From Scalesia atractyloides (lineage: Eukaryota; Streptophyta; Magnoliopsida; Asterales; Asteraceae): a stretch of 64,000 bases of DNA. The number at the start of each line of letters is the position of its first letter. Positions within the stretch are counted from its first letter, which is position 1. Shown here piece by piece: positions 44,401 to 59,400 of this stretch. Under the pieces are notes generated by a model that was not told the origin of the DNA, ran no database searches, and saw only the letters and a list, made by a program, of their open reading frames with translations. The position numbers and the translations under genes are program-made. Where the stretch lies: NCBI GenBank assembly GCA_947069175.1, contig CAMTDV010000007.1:53396083-53460082 (forward strand). The letters run 5' to 3'.

Positions 44401-47400
44401 CAAAGTACTAATATAAATAAATTTAAGGTGTTAACTGAGAGTTTCATTGATCAATTAGGTTCGATCCAACTTTATTAGACCAAAGTATATGTTAAATGTC
44501 ATATTGTAGTTCAAATATTAACATAAAGTTTCGTTTGGAGTCTATCCAGTCTCAAAATATTAAAATAAATAAATTTAACAAGTTAAAAGCGTTTGCATTG
44601 ATCAATTAAACTCGATTCGTCCAACCATGTTAAAATAAGTTTTACACGATAAACTTTAACATGTTAAATGAGAACAGACATTAATCTACGAGGTTTCGAT
44701 TAAACTTATTTTACCAAATTTTATATTGAATCTCGAATTAGAATTCAAAATATTAAACTAAATTTTTTGTGTTAAATTTAAGATGTTACATAAGCTTTTC
44801 AATTGATCAACTAAACTCGATTCGACTATATTTTAGAAAACATGTTAAAATAAGTTTTGTACGATAAATTTTAACATATTAAATGAGAATTGACATTGAT
44901 CAACTAGATTCGATTCAAGTATATATTTTATCAAATTATTTGTGTAGCAGAAAGAAGGAAATAAAGTCTGGTGTTCTCAAAATATTAAAATAAATAAATT
45001 TAACATATAAACTAAGAGTTTGCATTGATCAACTACGTTCATCCCACTTTATTAGACCAAATTATATATTAAATTTCATATTGGAGTTCAAAATATTAAC
45101 ATAAAGTTTGGTTTTGAGCTATTCAGGCTCAAAATATTAAAATAAGTAAATTTAACATGTTAAATGAGCGTTTACATTGATCAATGAAACTCGATTTGAC
45201 CAAACAAATTAAAATAAGTTTTGCACGATAAACTTTAACATGTTAAATGAGAATTGACATTGATCAACTAGGTATGATTAAACTTATTTTACCAATTTAT
45301 ATATTGAATTTCAGATTAAGAGTCAAAATATTAAAATAATTTTTTGTGTGAAGTCTATGGGAGTTCAAACTATTAAATAAATAAATTTAACATGTTAAAT
45401 GAGCGTTTCTATTGAACATCTAAACTCGGTTCGACTTTATTTGACCAAACATGTTAGAAATAGTTTTAAACAATAAACTTTAACATGTTAAATGAGAATT
45501 GACATTGGTCAACTAGTTTCAACTCAACTATATATTTGATCAAATTATATATTAAATTTTAGATTAGAGTTCAAAATATTAAAATTAAGTTTTGTGTGAG
45601 ATGGAATATATAGGACTTGGGACATTTGTGTAGCAGAAAGAAGGAAATAGAGTCTATGCGTTCTCAAAGTACTAATATAAATAAATTTAACGTGTTAACT
45701 GAGAGTTTGCATTGATCAATTAGTTTCGATCCAACTTTATTAGACCCAAGTATATGTTTAATGTCATATTGTAGTTCAAATATTAACATAAAGTTTCGTT
45801 TGGAGTCTATCCAGTCTCAAAATATTAAAATAAATAAATTTAACATGTTAAAAACGTTTGCATTGATTAATTAAACTCGATTCGTCCAAATATGTTAAAA
45901 TAAGTTTTACATTATAAATTTTAACATATTAAATAAGAACTGACATTGATCTAAGAGGTTCGATTAAACCTATTTTACCAAATTTTATATTGAATCTCGA
46001 ATTAGAAGTCAAAATATTAAACTAAATTTTTTGTGTTAAATTTAAGATGTTACATAAGCTTTTCAATTGATCAACTAAACTCGATTCGACTATATTTTAC
46101 AAAACATGTTAAAATTAGTTTTATACGATAAATTTTAACATATTAAATGAGAATTGACATTGATCAACTAGATTCGATTCAACTATCTATTTTATCAAAT
46201 TATTTTTGTAGCAGAGAGAAGGAAATAAAGTCTGTGTATTCTCAAAATATTAAAATAAATAAATTTAACATATAAACTAAGAGTTTGCATTGATCAACTA
46301 CGTTCATCCAACTTTATTAGACCAAATTATATATTAAATTTCATATTGGAGTTCAAAATATTAACATAAAGTTTGGTTTAGAGTCTATTCAGGCACAAAA
46401 TATTAAAATAAGTAAATTTAACATGTTAAATAAGCGTTTACATTGATCAATTAAACTCGATTCGACCGAACATGTCAAAATAAGTTTTGCACGATAAACT
46501 TGAACATGTTAAATGAGAATTGACATTGATCAACTAGGTATGATTAAACTTATTTTACCAATTTATATATTGAATTTCAGATTAAAAGTCAAAATATTAA
46601 AATAATTTTTTGTGTGAAGTCTATGCGAGTTTAAAATATGAAATAGATAAATTTAACATGTTAAATGAGCGTTTCTATTGAACATCTAAACTCGGTTCGA
46701 CTTAATTTGACCAAACATGTTAGAAATAGTTTTAAACAATAAACTTTAACATGTTAAATGAGAATTGACATTGATCAACTAGTTTCAACTCAACTATATA
46801 TTTGATCAAATTATATATTAAATTTTAGATTAGAGTTCAAAATATTAAAATTAAGTTTTGTGTGAGATGGAATATATAGGACTTGGGACATTTGTGTAGC
46901 AGAAAGAAGGAAATAGAGTCTATGCGTTCTCAAAGTACTAATTTAAATAAATTTAACGTGTTAACTGAGATTTGCATTGATCAATTAGTTTCGATCCAAC
47001 TTTATTAGACCGGACCAAGTATATGTTAAATGTCATATTGTAGTTCAAATATTAACATAAAGTTTCGTTTGGAGTCTATCCAGTCTCAAAATATTAAAAT
47101 AAATAAATTTAACATGTTAAAAACGTTTGCATTGATCAATTAAACTCGATTCGTCCAAATATGTTAAAATAAGTTTTACATTAAAAATTTTAACATGTTA
47201 AATAGAACTGACATTGATCTACTAGGTTCGATTAAACTTATTTTACCAAATTTTATATTGATATTCGAATTAGAAGTCAAAATATTAAACTAAATTCTTG
47301 TGTTAAATTTACCATGTTAGATAAGCGTTTCAATTGATCAACTAAACTCGATTCGACTATATTTTACCAAAACATGTTAAAATAAGTTTTATACGATAAA

Positions 47401-50400
47401 TTTTAACATGTTAAATGAGAATTGACATTGATCAACTAGATTCCATTCAACTATATATTTATGCAAATTATTTGTGTAGCAGAGAGAAGGAAATAAAGTC
47501 TGTGTTTCTCAAAATATTAAAATAAATAAATTGAACATAGAAACTAAGAGTTTGCATTGATCAACTATGTTCGATCCAACTTTATTAGACCAAATTATAT
47601 ATTAAATTTCATATTGGAGTTCAAAATATTAACATAAAGTTCCGTTTCGAGTCTATCCAGGCTCAAAATATTAAAATAAGTAAATTTAACATGTTAAATG
47701 AAGCGTTTACATTGATCAATTAAACTCGATTCGACCAAACATGTTAAAATAAGTTTTGCATGATAAACTTAACATGTTAATGAGAATTGTCATTGATCAA
47801 CTAGGTTTGATTAAACTTTTTTTACCAATTTATATATTGAATTTCAGATTAAAAGTCAAAATATTAAAATAATTTTTTGTGTGAAGTCTATGCGAGTTCA
47901 AACTCTAAATAAATAAATTTAACATGTTAAATGAGCGTTTCTATTGAACATCTAAACTCGGTTTGACTTTATTTGACCAAAACATGTTAAAATAGTTTTA
48001 AAACAATAAACTTAGACATGTTAAATGAGAATTGACATTGATCAACTAGTTTCGATTCAACTATATATTTGATCAAATTATATATTAAATTTTAGATTAA
48101 AGTTCAAAATATTAAAATTAAGTTTTTGTGAGATTGAATATATAGGACTTGGGACATTTGTGTAGCAGAAAGAAGGAAATAGAGTCTATGCGTTCTCAAA
48201 GTACTAATATAAATAAATTTAAATGTTAACCGAGAGTTTGCATTGATCAATTAGTTTCGATCCAACTTTATTAGACCAAATTATATATTAAATGTCATAT
48301 TGGAGTTCAAATATTAACATATAGTTTTGTTTGGAGTCTATCCAGTCTCAAAATATTAAAATAAATAAATTTAACATGTTAAAAGAGTTTGCATTGATCA
48401 ATTAAACTCGATTCGTCCAAATATGTTAAAATAAGATTTACATTATAAATTTTAACATGTTAATGAGAACTGACGTTGATCTACTAGGTTCGATTAAACT
48501 TATTTTACCAAATTTTATATTGAATTTCGGATTAGAAGTCAAAATATTAAACTAAATTTTTGTGTTAAATTTAAGATGTTACATAAGGGTTTCAATTGAT
48601 CAACTAAACTCGATTCGACTTATTTCACAAACATGTTAAAATAAGTTTTGTACGATAAAATTTTACATGTTAAATGAGAATTGACATTGATCAACTAGAT
48701 TCGATTCAACTATATATTTTATCAAATTATTTGTGTAGTAGAAAGAAGGAAATAAAGTCTTTGTTCAAAAATATTAAAATAAATAAATTTAACATAAAAC
48801 TAAGAGTTTGCATTGATTAACAACGTTCGATCCAACTTTATTAGACCAAATTATATATTAAATTTCATATTGGAGTTCAAAATATTAACATAAAGTTCGT
48901 TTGAGTCTTCCAGGCTCAAAATATTAAAATAAGTAAATTTAGCATGTTAAATGAACGTTTACATTGATCAATTAAACTCGATTTGACCAAACATGTTAAA
49001 ATAAGTTTTGCACGATAAACTTTTACATGTTAAATGAGAATTGACATTGATCAACTAGGTATGATTAAACTTATTTTACCAATTTATAGATTGAATTTCA
49101 TATTAAAATTTAAAATATTAAAATATTTTTTTGTGTGAAGTCTATGCTTGTTCAAACTATTAAATAAATAAGTTTAACATGTTAAATGAGCGTTTCTATT
49201 GAACATCTAAACTGGTTTCGACTTTATTTGACCAAACATGTTAGAAATAGTTTTAAACAATAAACTTTAACATGTTAAATGAGAATTGATATTGATCAAC
49301 AAATTTCAATTCAACTATATATTTGATCAAATTATATATTAAATTTTCGATTAGAGTTCAAAATATTAAAATTAAGTTTTATATGAGATGGAATATATAG
49401 GACTTGGGACATTTGTGTAGCAGAAAGAAGGAAATAAAGTCTATGCGTTCTCAAAGTACTAATATAAATAAATTTAACATGTTAACTAAGAGTTTGCATT
49501 GATCAATTAGTTTCGATCCAACTTTATTAGACCAAAGTATATGTTAGATGTCATATTGTAGTTCAAATATTAACATAAAGTTTCGTTTGGCGTCTATCCA
49601 GTCTAAAAATATTAAAATAAATAAATTTAACATGTTAAAAACGTTTGCATTAATCAATTAAACTCGATTAGTCCAAACAATGTAAAATAAGTTTTACACG
49701 ATAAACTTTAACATGTTAAATGAGAACTGATATTGATCTACTAGGTTCGATTAAGCTTATTTTACCAATTTTTATATTGAATTTCGGATTAGAAGTCAAA
49801 ATATTAAACTAAATTTTTGTGTTAAATTTACCATGTTACATAAGCGTTTCAATTGATCAACTAAACTCGATTCGACTATATTTTACCAAAAATGTTAAAA
49901 TAAGTTTTGTACGATAAATTTTAACATGTTAAATGAGAATTGACATTGAACAACTAGATTCGATTCAACTATATATTTTAGCAAATTATTTGTGTAGCAG
50001 AAAGAAGGAAATAAAGTCTTTGTGTTCTCAAAATATTAAAATAAATAAATTTAACATATAAACTAAGAGTTTGAATTGATCAACAACGTTCAATCCAACT
50101 TTATTAGACCAAATTATATATTAAATTTCATATTGGAGTTCAAAATATTAACATAAAGTTTCGTTTGGAGTCTATCCAGGCTCAAAATATTAAAATAAGT
50201 AAATTTAGCATGTTAAATGAATGTTTACATTGATCAATTAAACTCGATTCGACCAAACATGTTAAAATAAGTTTTGTACGATAAACTTTAACATGTTAAA
50301 TGAGAATTGACATTGATCAACTAGGTATGATTAAACTTATTTTACCAATTTATATATTGAATTTCATATTAAAAGTCAAAATATTAAAAAAAAAATTTGT

Positions 50401-53400
50401 GTGAAGTCTATGCGAGTTCACACTAATAAATAAATAAATTTAACATGTTAAATGAGCGTTTCTATTGAACATCTAAACTGGTTTCGACTTTATTTGACCA
50501 AACATGTTAGAAATAGTTTTAAACAATAAACTTTAACATGTTAAATGAGAATTGACATTGATCAACTAGTTTCAAATCAACTATATATTTTGATCAAATT
50601 ATATATTCAATTTTAGATTAGAGTTCAAAATATTAAAATTAAGTTTTGTGTGAGATGGAATATATAGGACTTGGGACATTTGTGTAGTAAAAAGAAGGAA
50701 ATAGAGTCTATGCGTTCTCAAAGTACTAATATAAATAAATTTAACATGTTAACTGAGAGTTTGCATTGATCAATTAGGTTCGATCCAACTTTATTAGACC
50801 AAAGTATATGTTATTGGAGTTCAAATATTAACATAAAGTTTTGTTTGGAGTCTATCCGGTCTCAAAATATTAAAATAAATAAATTTAACATGTTAAAAGC
50901 ATTTGCATTGATCAATTACACTCGATTCGTCCAAACATGTTAAAATAAGTTTTACACGATAAACTTTAACATGTTAAATGAGAACTGACATTGATCTACT
51001 AGGTTCGATTAAACTTATTTTACCAAATTTTATATTGAATTTCGAATTAGAAGTCAAAATATTAAACTAAATTTTTGTGTTAAATTTAAGATGTTACATA
51101 AGCATTTTAGTTGATCAACTAAACTCGATTCGACTTTATTTTACCAAACATGTTAAAATAAGTTTTGTACAATAAATTTTAACATGTTAAATGAGAATTG
51201 ACATTGATCAACTAGATTCGATTCAACTATATATTTTATCAAATTATTTGTGTAGCAGACAGAAGGAAATAAAGTCTGTGTGTTCTCAAAATATTAAAAT
51301 AAATAAATTTAACATATAAACTAAGAGTTTGCATTGATGAACTATGTTCGATCCAACTTTACTAGACCAAATTGTATATTAAATTTCATATTGGAGTTCA
51401 AAATATTAACATAAAGTTTCGTTTGGAGTCTATCCAAGCTCAAAATAATAAAATAAGTAAATTTAACATGTTAAATGAGCGTTTACATTGATCAATTAAA
51501 CTCGATTCGACCAAACATGTTAAAATAAGTTTTGCACGATAAACTTTAACATGTTAAATGAGAATTGACATTGATCTATTAGGTTTGATTAAACTTATTT
51601 TACCAATTTATATATTGAATTTCATATTAAAAGTCAAAATATTAAAATAATTTTTTGTGTGAAGTCTATGCGAGTTCAAACTATTAAATAAATAAATATA
51701 ACATGTTAAATGAGTGATTCTATAGAACATCTAAATTCGTTTCGACTTTATTTGACCAAACATGTTAGAAATAGTTTTAAACAATGAACTTTAACATGTT
51801 AAATGAGAATTGACATTGATCAACTAGTTTTGATTCAACTACATATTTGATCAAATTATATATTGAATTTTAGATTAAAGTTCAAAATATTAAAATTAAG
51901 TTTTGTGTGAGGTTGAATATATAGGACTTGGGACACTTGTGTAGCAGAAAGAAGGAAATAGAGTCTATGCGTTCTCAAAGTACTAACATAAATAAATTTA
52001 ACATGATAAATGAGAGTTTGCATTGATCAATTAGGTTCGATCCAACTTTATTAGACCAAAGTATATGTTAAATGTCATATTGGAGTTCAATATTAACATA
52101 AAGTTTCGTTTGGAGTCTATGCAGTCTCAAAATATAAAAATAAATAAATTTAACATGTTAAAAGCATTTGCATTGATCAATTAAACTCGATTTGCCCAAA
52201 CATGTTAAAATAAGTTTTACACGATAAACTTTAACATGTTAAATGAGAACTGACATTGATCTACTAGGTTCGATTAAACTTATTTTACCAAATTTTATAT
52301 TGAATTTCAAATTAGAAGTCAAAATATTAAACTAAATTTTGTGTTAAATTTAAGATGTTACGTAAGCGTTTCAATTGATCAATTAAACTCGATTCGACTA
52401 TATTTTACCAAACATAATAAAATAAGTTTTGCACGATAAATTTTAATATGTTAAATGAGAATTGACATTGATCAACTAGATTCGATTCAACTATATATTT
52501 TATCAAATTATTTGTGTAGCAGACAGAAGGAAATAAAGTCTGTGTGTTCTCAAAATATTAAAGTAAATAAATTTAACATATAAACTAAGAGTTTATATTG
52601 ATCAACTACGTTCGGTCCAACTTTATTAGACTAAATTAATATTAAATTTCATATTGGAGTTCAAAATATTAACATAAAGTTTCGTTTGGAGTCTATCCAA
52701 GCTCAAAATAATAAAATAAGTAAATTTAACATGTTAAATGAGCGTTTACATTGATCAATTAAACTCGATTCGACCAAACATGTTAAAATAAGTTTTGCAC
52801 GATAAACTTTAACATGTTAAATGAGAATTGACATTGATCTATTAGGTTTGATTAAACTTATTTTACCAATTTATATATTGAATTTCATATTAAAAGTCAA
52901 AATATTAAAATAATTTTTTGTGTGAAGTCTATGCGAGTTCAAACTATTAAATAAATAAATATAACATGTTAAATGAGTGATTCTATAGAACATCTAAATT
53001 CGTTTCGACTTTATTTGACCAAACATGTTAGAAATAGTTTTAAACAATGAACTTTAACATGTTAAATGAGAATTGACATTGATCAACTAGTTTTGATTCA
53101 ACTACATATTTGATCAAATTATATATTGAATTTTAGATTAAAGTTCAAAATATTAAAATTAAGTTTTGTGTGAGGTTGAATATATAGGACTTGGGACACT
53201 TGTGTAGCAGAAAGAAGGAAATAGAGTCTATGCGTTCTCAAAGTACTAACATAAATAAATTTAACATGATAAATGAGAGTTTGCATTGATCAATTAGGTT
53301 CGATCCAACTTTATTAGACCAAAGTATATGTTAAATGTCATATTGGAGTTCAAATATTAACATAAAGTTTCGTTTGGAGTCTATGCAGTCTCAAAATATA

Positions 53401-56400
53401 AAAATAAATAAATTTAACATGTTAAAAGCATTTGCATTGATCAATTAAACTCGATTTGCCCAAACATGTTAAAATAAGTTTTACACGATAAACTTTAACA
53501 TGTTAAATGAGAACTGACATTGATCTACTAGGTTCGATTAAACTTATTTTACCAAATTTATATTGAATTTCAATTAGAAGTCAAAATATTAAACTAAATT
53601 TTGTGTTAAATTTAAGATGTTACGTAAGCGTTTCAATTGATCAATTAAACTCGATTCGACTATATTTTACCAAACATAATAAAATAAGTTTTGCACGATA
53701 AATTTTAATATGTTAAATGAGAATTGACATTGATCAACTAGATTCGATTCAACTATATATTTTATCAAATTATTTGTGTAGCAGACAGAAGGAAATAAAG
53801 TCTGTGTGTTCTCAAAATATTAAAGTAAATAAATTTAACATATAAACTAAGAGTTTTATTGATCAACTACGTTCGGTCCAACTTTATTAGACTAAATTAT
53901 ATATTAAATTTCATATTGGAGTTCAAAATATTAATAAAGTTTCGTTTGGAGTCTATCCAGGCTCAAAATATTAAAATAAGTAAATTTAACATATTAAAGG
54001 AGCGTTTACATTCATCAATTAAACTCGATTCGACCAAACATGTTAAAATAAGTTTTGAACGATAAACTTTTACATGTTAAATGAGAATTGACATTGATCT
54101 ATTAGGTTTGATTAAACTTATTTTACCAATTTATATATTGAATTCAGATTAAAAGTCAAAATATTAAAATATTTTTTTGTGTGAAGTCTATGCGAGTTCA
54201 AACTGTTAAATAAATAAATTTAACATGTTAAATGAGCGTTTCTATTGAACATCTAAACTTGGTTCGACTTTATTTGACCAAAACATGTTAGAAATAGTTT
54301 TAAACAATAAACTTTAACATGTTAAATGAGAATTGACATTTCGATTCAACTATATATTTGATCAAATTATATATTAAATTTTAGATTAAAGTTCAAAATA
54401 TTAAAATTAAGTTTTGTGTGAGATTGAATATATAGGACTTGGGACATTTGTGTAGCAGAAAGAAGGAAATAGAGTCTATGCGTTCTCAAAGTACTAATAT
54501 AAATAAATTTAACATGTTAACTGAGAGTTTGCATTGATCAATTAGGTTCGATCCAACTTTATTAGACCAAATTATATATTAAATGTCATATTGGAGTTCA
54601 AATATTAACATAAAGTTTTGTTTGGAGTCTATCCAATCTCAAAATATTAAAATAAATAAATTTAACATGTTAAAAGCGTTTGCATTGATCAATTAAACTC
54701 GATTCGTCCAAATATGTTAAAATAAGTTTTACATTATAAATTTTAACATGTTAAATGAGAACTGACATTGATCTACTAGGTTCGATTAAACTTATTTTAC
54801 CAAATTTTATATTTTCGGATTAGAAGTCAAAATGTTAAACTAAATTTTTGTGTGAAATTTAAGATGTTACATAAGCTTTTCAATTGATCAACTAAACTCG
54901 ATTCGACTATATTTTACCAAACATGTTAAATTAAGTTTTGTACTATACATTTTAACATGTTAAATGAGAATTGACAATGATCAACTAGATTCGATTCAAC
55001 TATATATTTTATTAAATTATTTGTGTAGCAGACAGAAGGAAATAAAGTCTGTGTGTTCTCAAAATATTAAAGTAAATAAATTTAACATATAAACTAAGAG
55101 TTTGCATTGATCAACTACGTTCGGTCCAACTTTATTAGACTAAATTATATATTAAATACGTATTGTAGTTCAAAATATTAACATAAAGTTTCGTTTGGAG
55201 TCTATCTAGGCTAAAAATATTAAAATAAGTAAGTTTAACATGTTAAATGAGCATTTACATTGTCAATTAAACTCGATTCGACCAAACGTGTTAAAATAAG
55301 TTTTGCACGATAAACTTTAACATGTTAAATGAGAATTGACATTGATCAACTAGGTTTGATTAAACGTATTTTACCAATTTATATATTGAATTTCATATTA
55401 AAAGTCAAAATATTAAATAATTTTTTGTGTGAAGTCTATGCGAGTTCAAAATATCAAATAAATAAATTTAACACGTTAAATGAGCGTTTCTATTAAACAT
55501 CTAAACTCGGTTCGACTTTATCTGACAAAATATGTAAGAAATAGTTTTAAACAATAAACTATAACATGTTAAATGTAAATTGACATTGATCAACTAGTTT
55601 CGATTCAACTATATATTTGATCAAATTATATATTAAATTTTAGATTAAAGTTCAAAATATTAAAATTAAGTTTGTGTGAGATGGAATATATAGGACTTGG
55701 GACATTTGTGTAGCAGGAAGAAGGAAATAGAGTCTATGAGTTCTCAAAGTACTAATATAAATAAATTTAACATGTTAACTGAGAGTTTGCATTGATCAAT
55801 TAGGTTCGATCCAACTTTATTAGACCAAAGTATATGTTAAATGTCATATTGGAGTTCAAATATTAAACATAAAGTTTCGTTTGGAGTCTATCAAGTCTCA
55901 AAATATTAAAATAAATAAATTTAAAATGTTAAAAGCGTTTGCATTGATCGATTAAACTCGATTCGTCCAAACATGTTAAAATAAGTTTTACACGATAAAC
56001 TTTAACATGTTAAATGAGAACTGAACATTGGTCTACTAGGTTCGATTAAACTTATTTTGCCAAATTTTATATTGAATTTCGGATTTGAAGTCAAAATATT
56101 AAACTAAAATTTTGTGTTAAATTTAAGATGTTACATAAGCGTTTCAATTGATCAACTAAACTCGATTCGACTATATTTTACCAAACATGTTAAAATAAGT
56201 TTTGTATGATAAATTTTAACATGTTAAATAAGAATCGACATTGATCAACTAGATTCGATTCAACTATATATTTTATCAATTATTTGTGTAGCAGACAGAA
56301 AGAAATAAACTTTGTGTGTTCTCAAAATATTAAAATAAATAAATTTAACATATAAACTAAGAGTTTGCATTGATCAACTACGTTCGGTCGAACTTTATTA

Positions 56401-59400
56401 GACTAAATTATATATTAAATACGTATTGGAGTTCAAAATATTAACATAAAGATTCGTTTGGAGTCTATTTAGGCTCAAAATATTAAAATAAGTAAATTTA
56501 ACATGTTAAAATGAGGGCTTACATTGATCAATTAAACTCGATTCGAGCAAACATGTTAAAATAAGTTTTGCATGATAAACTTTAACATGTTAAATGAGAA
56601 TTGACATTGATCAACTAGGTTTGATTAAACTTATTTTACCATTTTATATTGAATTTTAGATTAAAAGTCAAAATATTAAAATAATTTTTTGTGTGAAGTC
56701 TATGCGAGTTCAGAATATTAAATAAATAAATTTAACATGTTAAATGAGCGTTTCTATTGAACATCTAAACTCGGTTCGACTTTATTTGACCAAACATGTT
56801 AGAAATAGTTTTAAACAATAAACTATAACATGTTAAATGAGAATTGAAATTGATCAATAGTTTCGATTCAACTATATATTTGATCAAATTATATATTAAA
56901 TTTTAAATTAGAGTTCAAAATATTAAAATTAAGTTTTGTGTGAGATGGAATATATAGGACTTGAACATTTGTGTAGCAGAAAGAAGGAAACAGAGTCTAT
57001 GCGTTCTCAAAGTACTAATATATATAAATTGAACATGTTAACTGATAGTTTGCATTGAATAATTAGGTTCGATCCAACTTTATTAAACCAAATTATATAT
57101 TAAATGTCATATTGGAGTTCAAATATTAACATAAAGTTTCATTTAGTGTCTATCCAGCCTCAAAATATTAAAATAAATAAATTTAACATGTTAAAAGCGT
57201 TTGCATTGATCAATTAAACTCGATTCGTCCAAATATGTTAAAATAAATTTTACACGATAAATTTTAACATGTTAAATGAGAACTGATATTGATCTACTAG
57301 GTTCGATTAAACTTATTTTACCAAATTTTATATTGAATTTCGGATTAGAAGTCAAAATATTTAACTAAATTTTTGTTTAAATTTAAGAGTTACATAAGGG
57401 TTTCAGTTGATCAACTAAACTCGATTCGACTTTATTTTACCAAACATGTTAAAATAAGTTTTGTACGATAAAATTTTACATGTTAAATGAGAATTGAGAT
57501 TGATCAACTAGATTCGATTCAACTGTACATTTTATCAAATTATTTGTGTAGCAGAAAGAAGGAAATAAAGTCTGTGTGTTCTCAAAATACTAAAATAAAT
57601 AAATTTAACATATAAACTAAGAGTTTGCATTGATCAACTATGATCGATCCAACTTTACTAGACCAAATTATATATTAAATTTCATATTGGAGTTCAAAAT
57701 ATTAACATAAAGTTTCGTTTGGAGTCTATTCAGGCTCAAAATATTAAAAAAAGTAAATTTAACATGTTAAATGAGCGTTTACATTGATTAATTTAACTCG
57801 ATTCGACCAAACATGTTAAAATAAGTTTTGCACGATAAACTTTAACATGTTAAATGAGAATTGGCATTGATCAACTAGGTATGATTAAACTTATTTTACC
57901 AATTTATATATTGAATTTCAGATTAAAAGTCAAAATATTAAAATAATTTTTTGTGTGAAGTCTATGCGAGTTCAAACTATTAAATAAATTAATTAATTAA
58001 ACATGTTAAATGAGTGTTTCTATTGAACATCTAAACTCGGTTCGACTTTATTTGACCAAACATGTTAGAAATAGTTTTAAACAATAAACTTTAACATGTT
58101 AAATGAGAACTGACATTGACCAACTAGTTTCGATTCAACTATATATTTGATCAAATTATATATTAAATTTTAGATTAGAGTTCAAAATATTAAAATTAAG
58201 TTTTGCGTGAGATTGAATATATAGGACTTGGGACATTTATGTAGCAGAAAGAAGGAAATAGAGTCTATGCGTTCTCAAAGTACTAATATAAATAAATTTA
58301 ACATGTTAACTTAGAGTTTGCATTGATCAATTAGGTTCGATCCAACTTTATTAGACCAAAGTATATATTAAATGTCATATCGGAGTTCAAATATTAACAT
58401 AAAGTTTCGTTTGGAGTCTATCCAGTCTCAAAATATTAAAATAAATAAATTTAACATGTTAAAAGCGTTTGCATTGATCACTTAAACTCGATTCGTCCAA
58501 ACACGTTACAATAAGTTTTACACATATAAACTTAACATGTTAAATGAGAACTGACATTGATCTACTAGGTTCGATTAAACTTATTTTACCAAATTTTATA
58601 TTGAATTTTGGATTAGAAGTCAAAATATTAAACGAAATTTTTGTGTTAAATTTAAGATGTTACATAAGCTTTTCAATTGATCAACTAAACTCGATTTGAC
58701 TATATTTTACCAAACATGTTAAAATAAGGTTTGTACGATAAATTTTAATATGTTAAATGATAATTGACATTGAACAACAAGATTCGATTCAACTATATAT
58801 TTTATCAAAGTCTGTGTGTTCTCAAAATATTAAAATAAATAAATTGAACATATAATCTAAGAGTTTGCATTGATCAACTACGTTCGATCCAACTTTATTA
58901 GACCAAATTATATATTAAATTTCATATTGGAGTTCAAAATATTAACATAAAGTTTCGTTTGTAATCTAACCAGGCTAAAAATATTAAAATAAGTAAGTTT
59001 AACATGTTAAATGAGCGTTTACATTGATCAATTAAACTCGATTCAACCAAACATGTTAAAATAAGTTTTGCACGATAAACTTTAACATGTTAAATGAGAA
59101 TTGACATTAATCAACTAGGTTTGATTAAACGTATTTTACCCATTTATATATTGAATTTCATATTAAAGTCAAAATATTAAAATAATTTTGTGTGAAGTCT
59201 ATGCGAGTTCAAAATATCAAATAAATAAATTTAACATGTTAAATGAGCGTTTCTATTAAACATCTAAACTCGGTTCGACTTTATCTGACCAAACATGTTA
59301 GAAATAGTTTTAAACAATAAACTTTAACATGTTAAATGTAAATTAACATTGATCAACTAGTTTCGATTCAACTCTATATTTGATCAAATTATATATTAAA

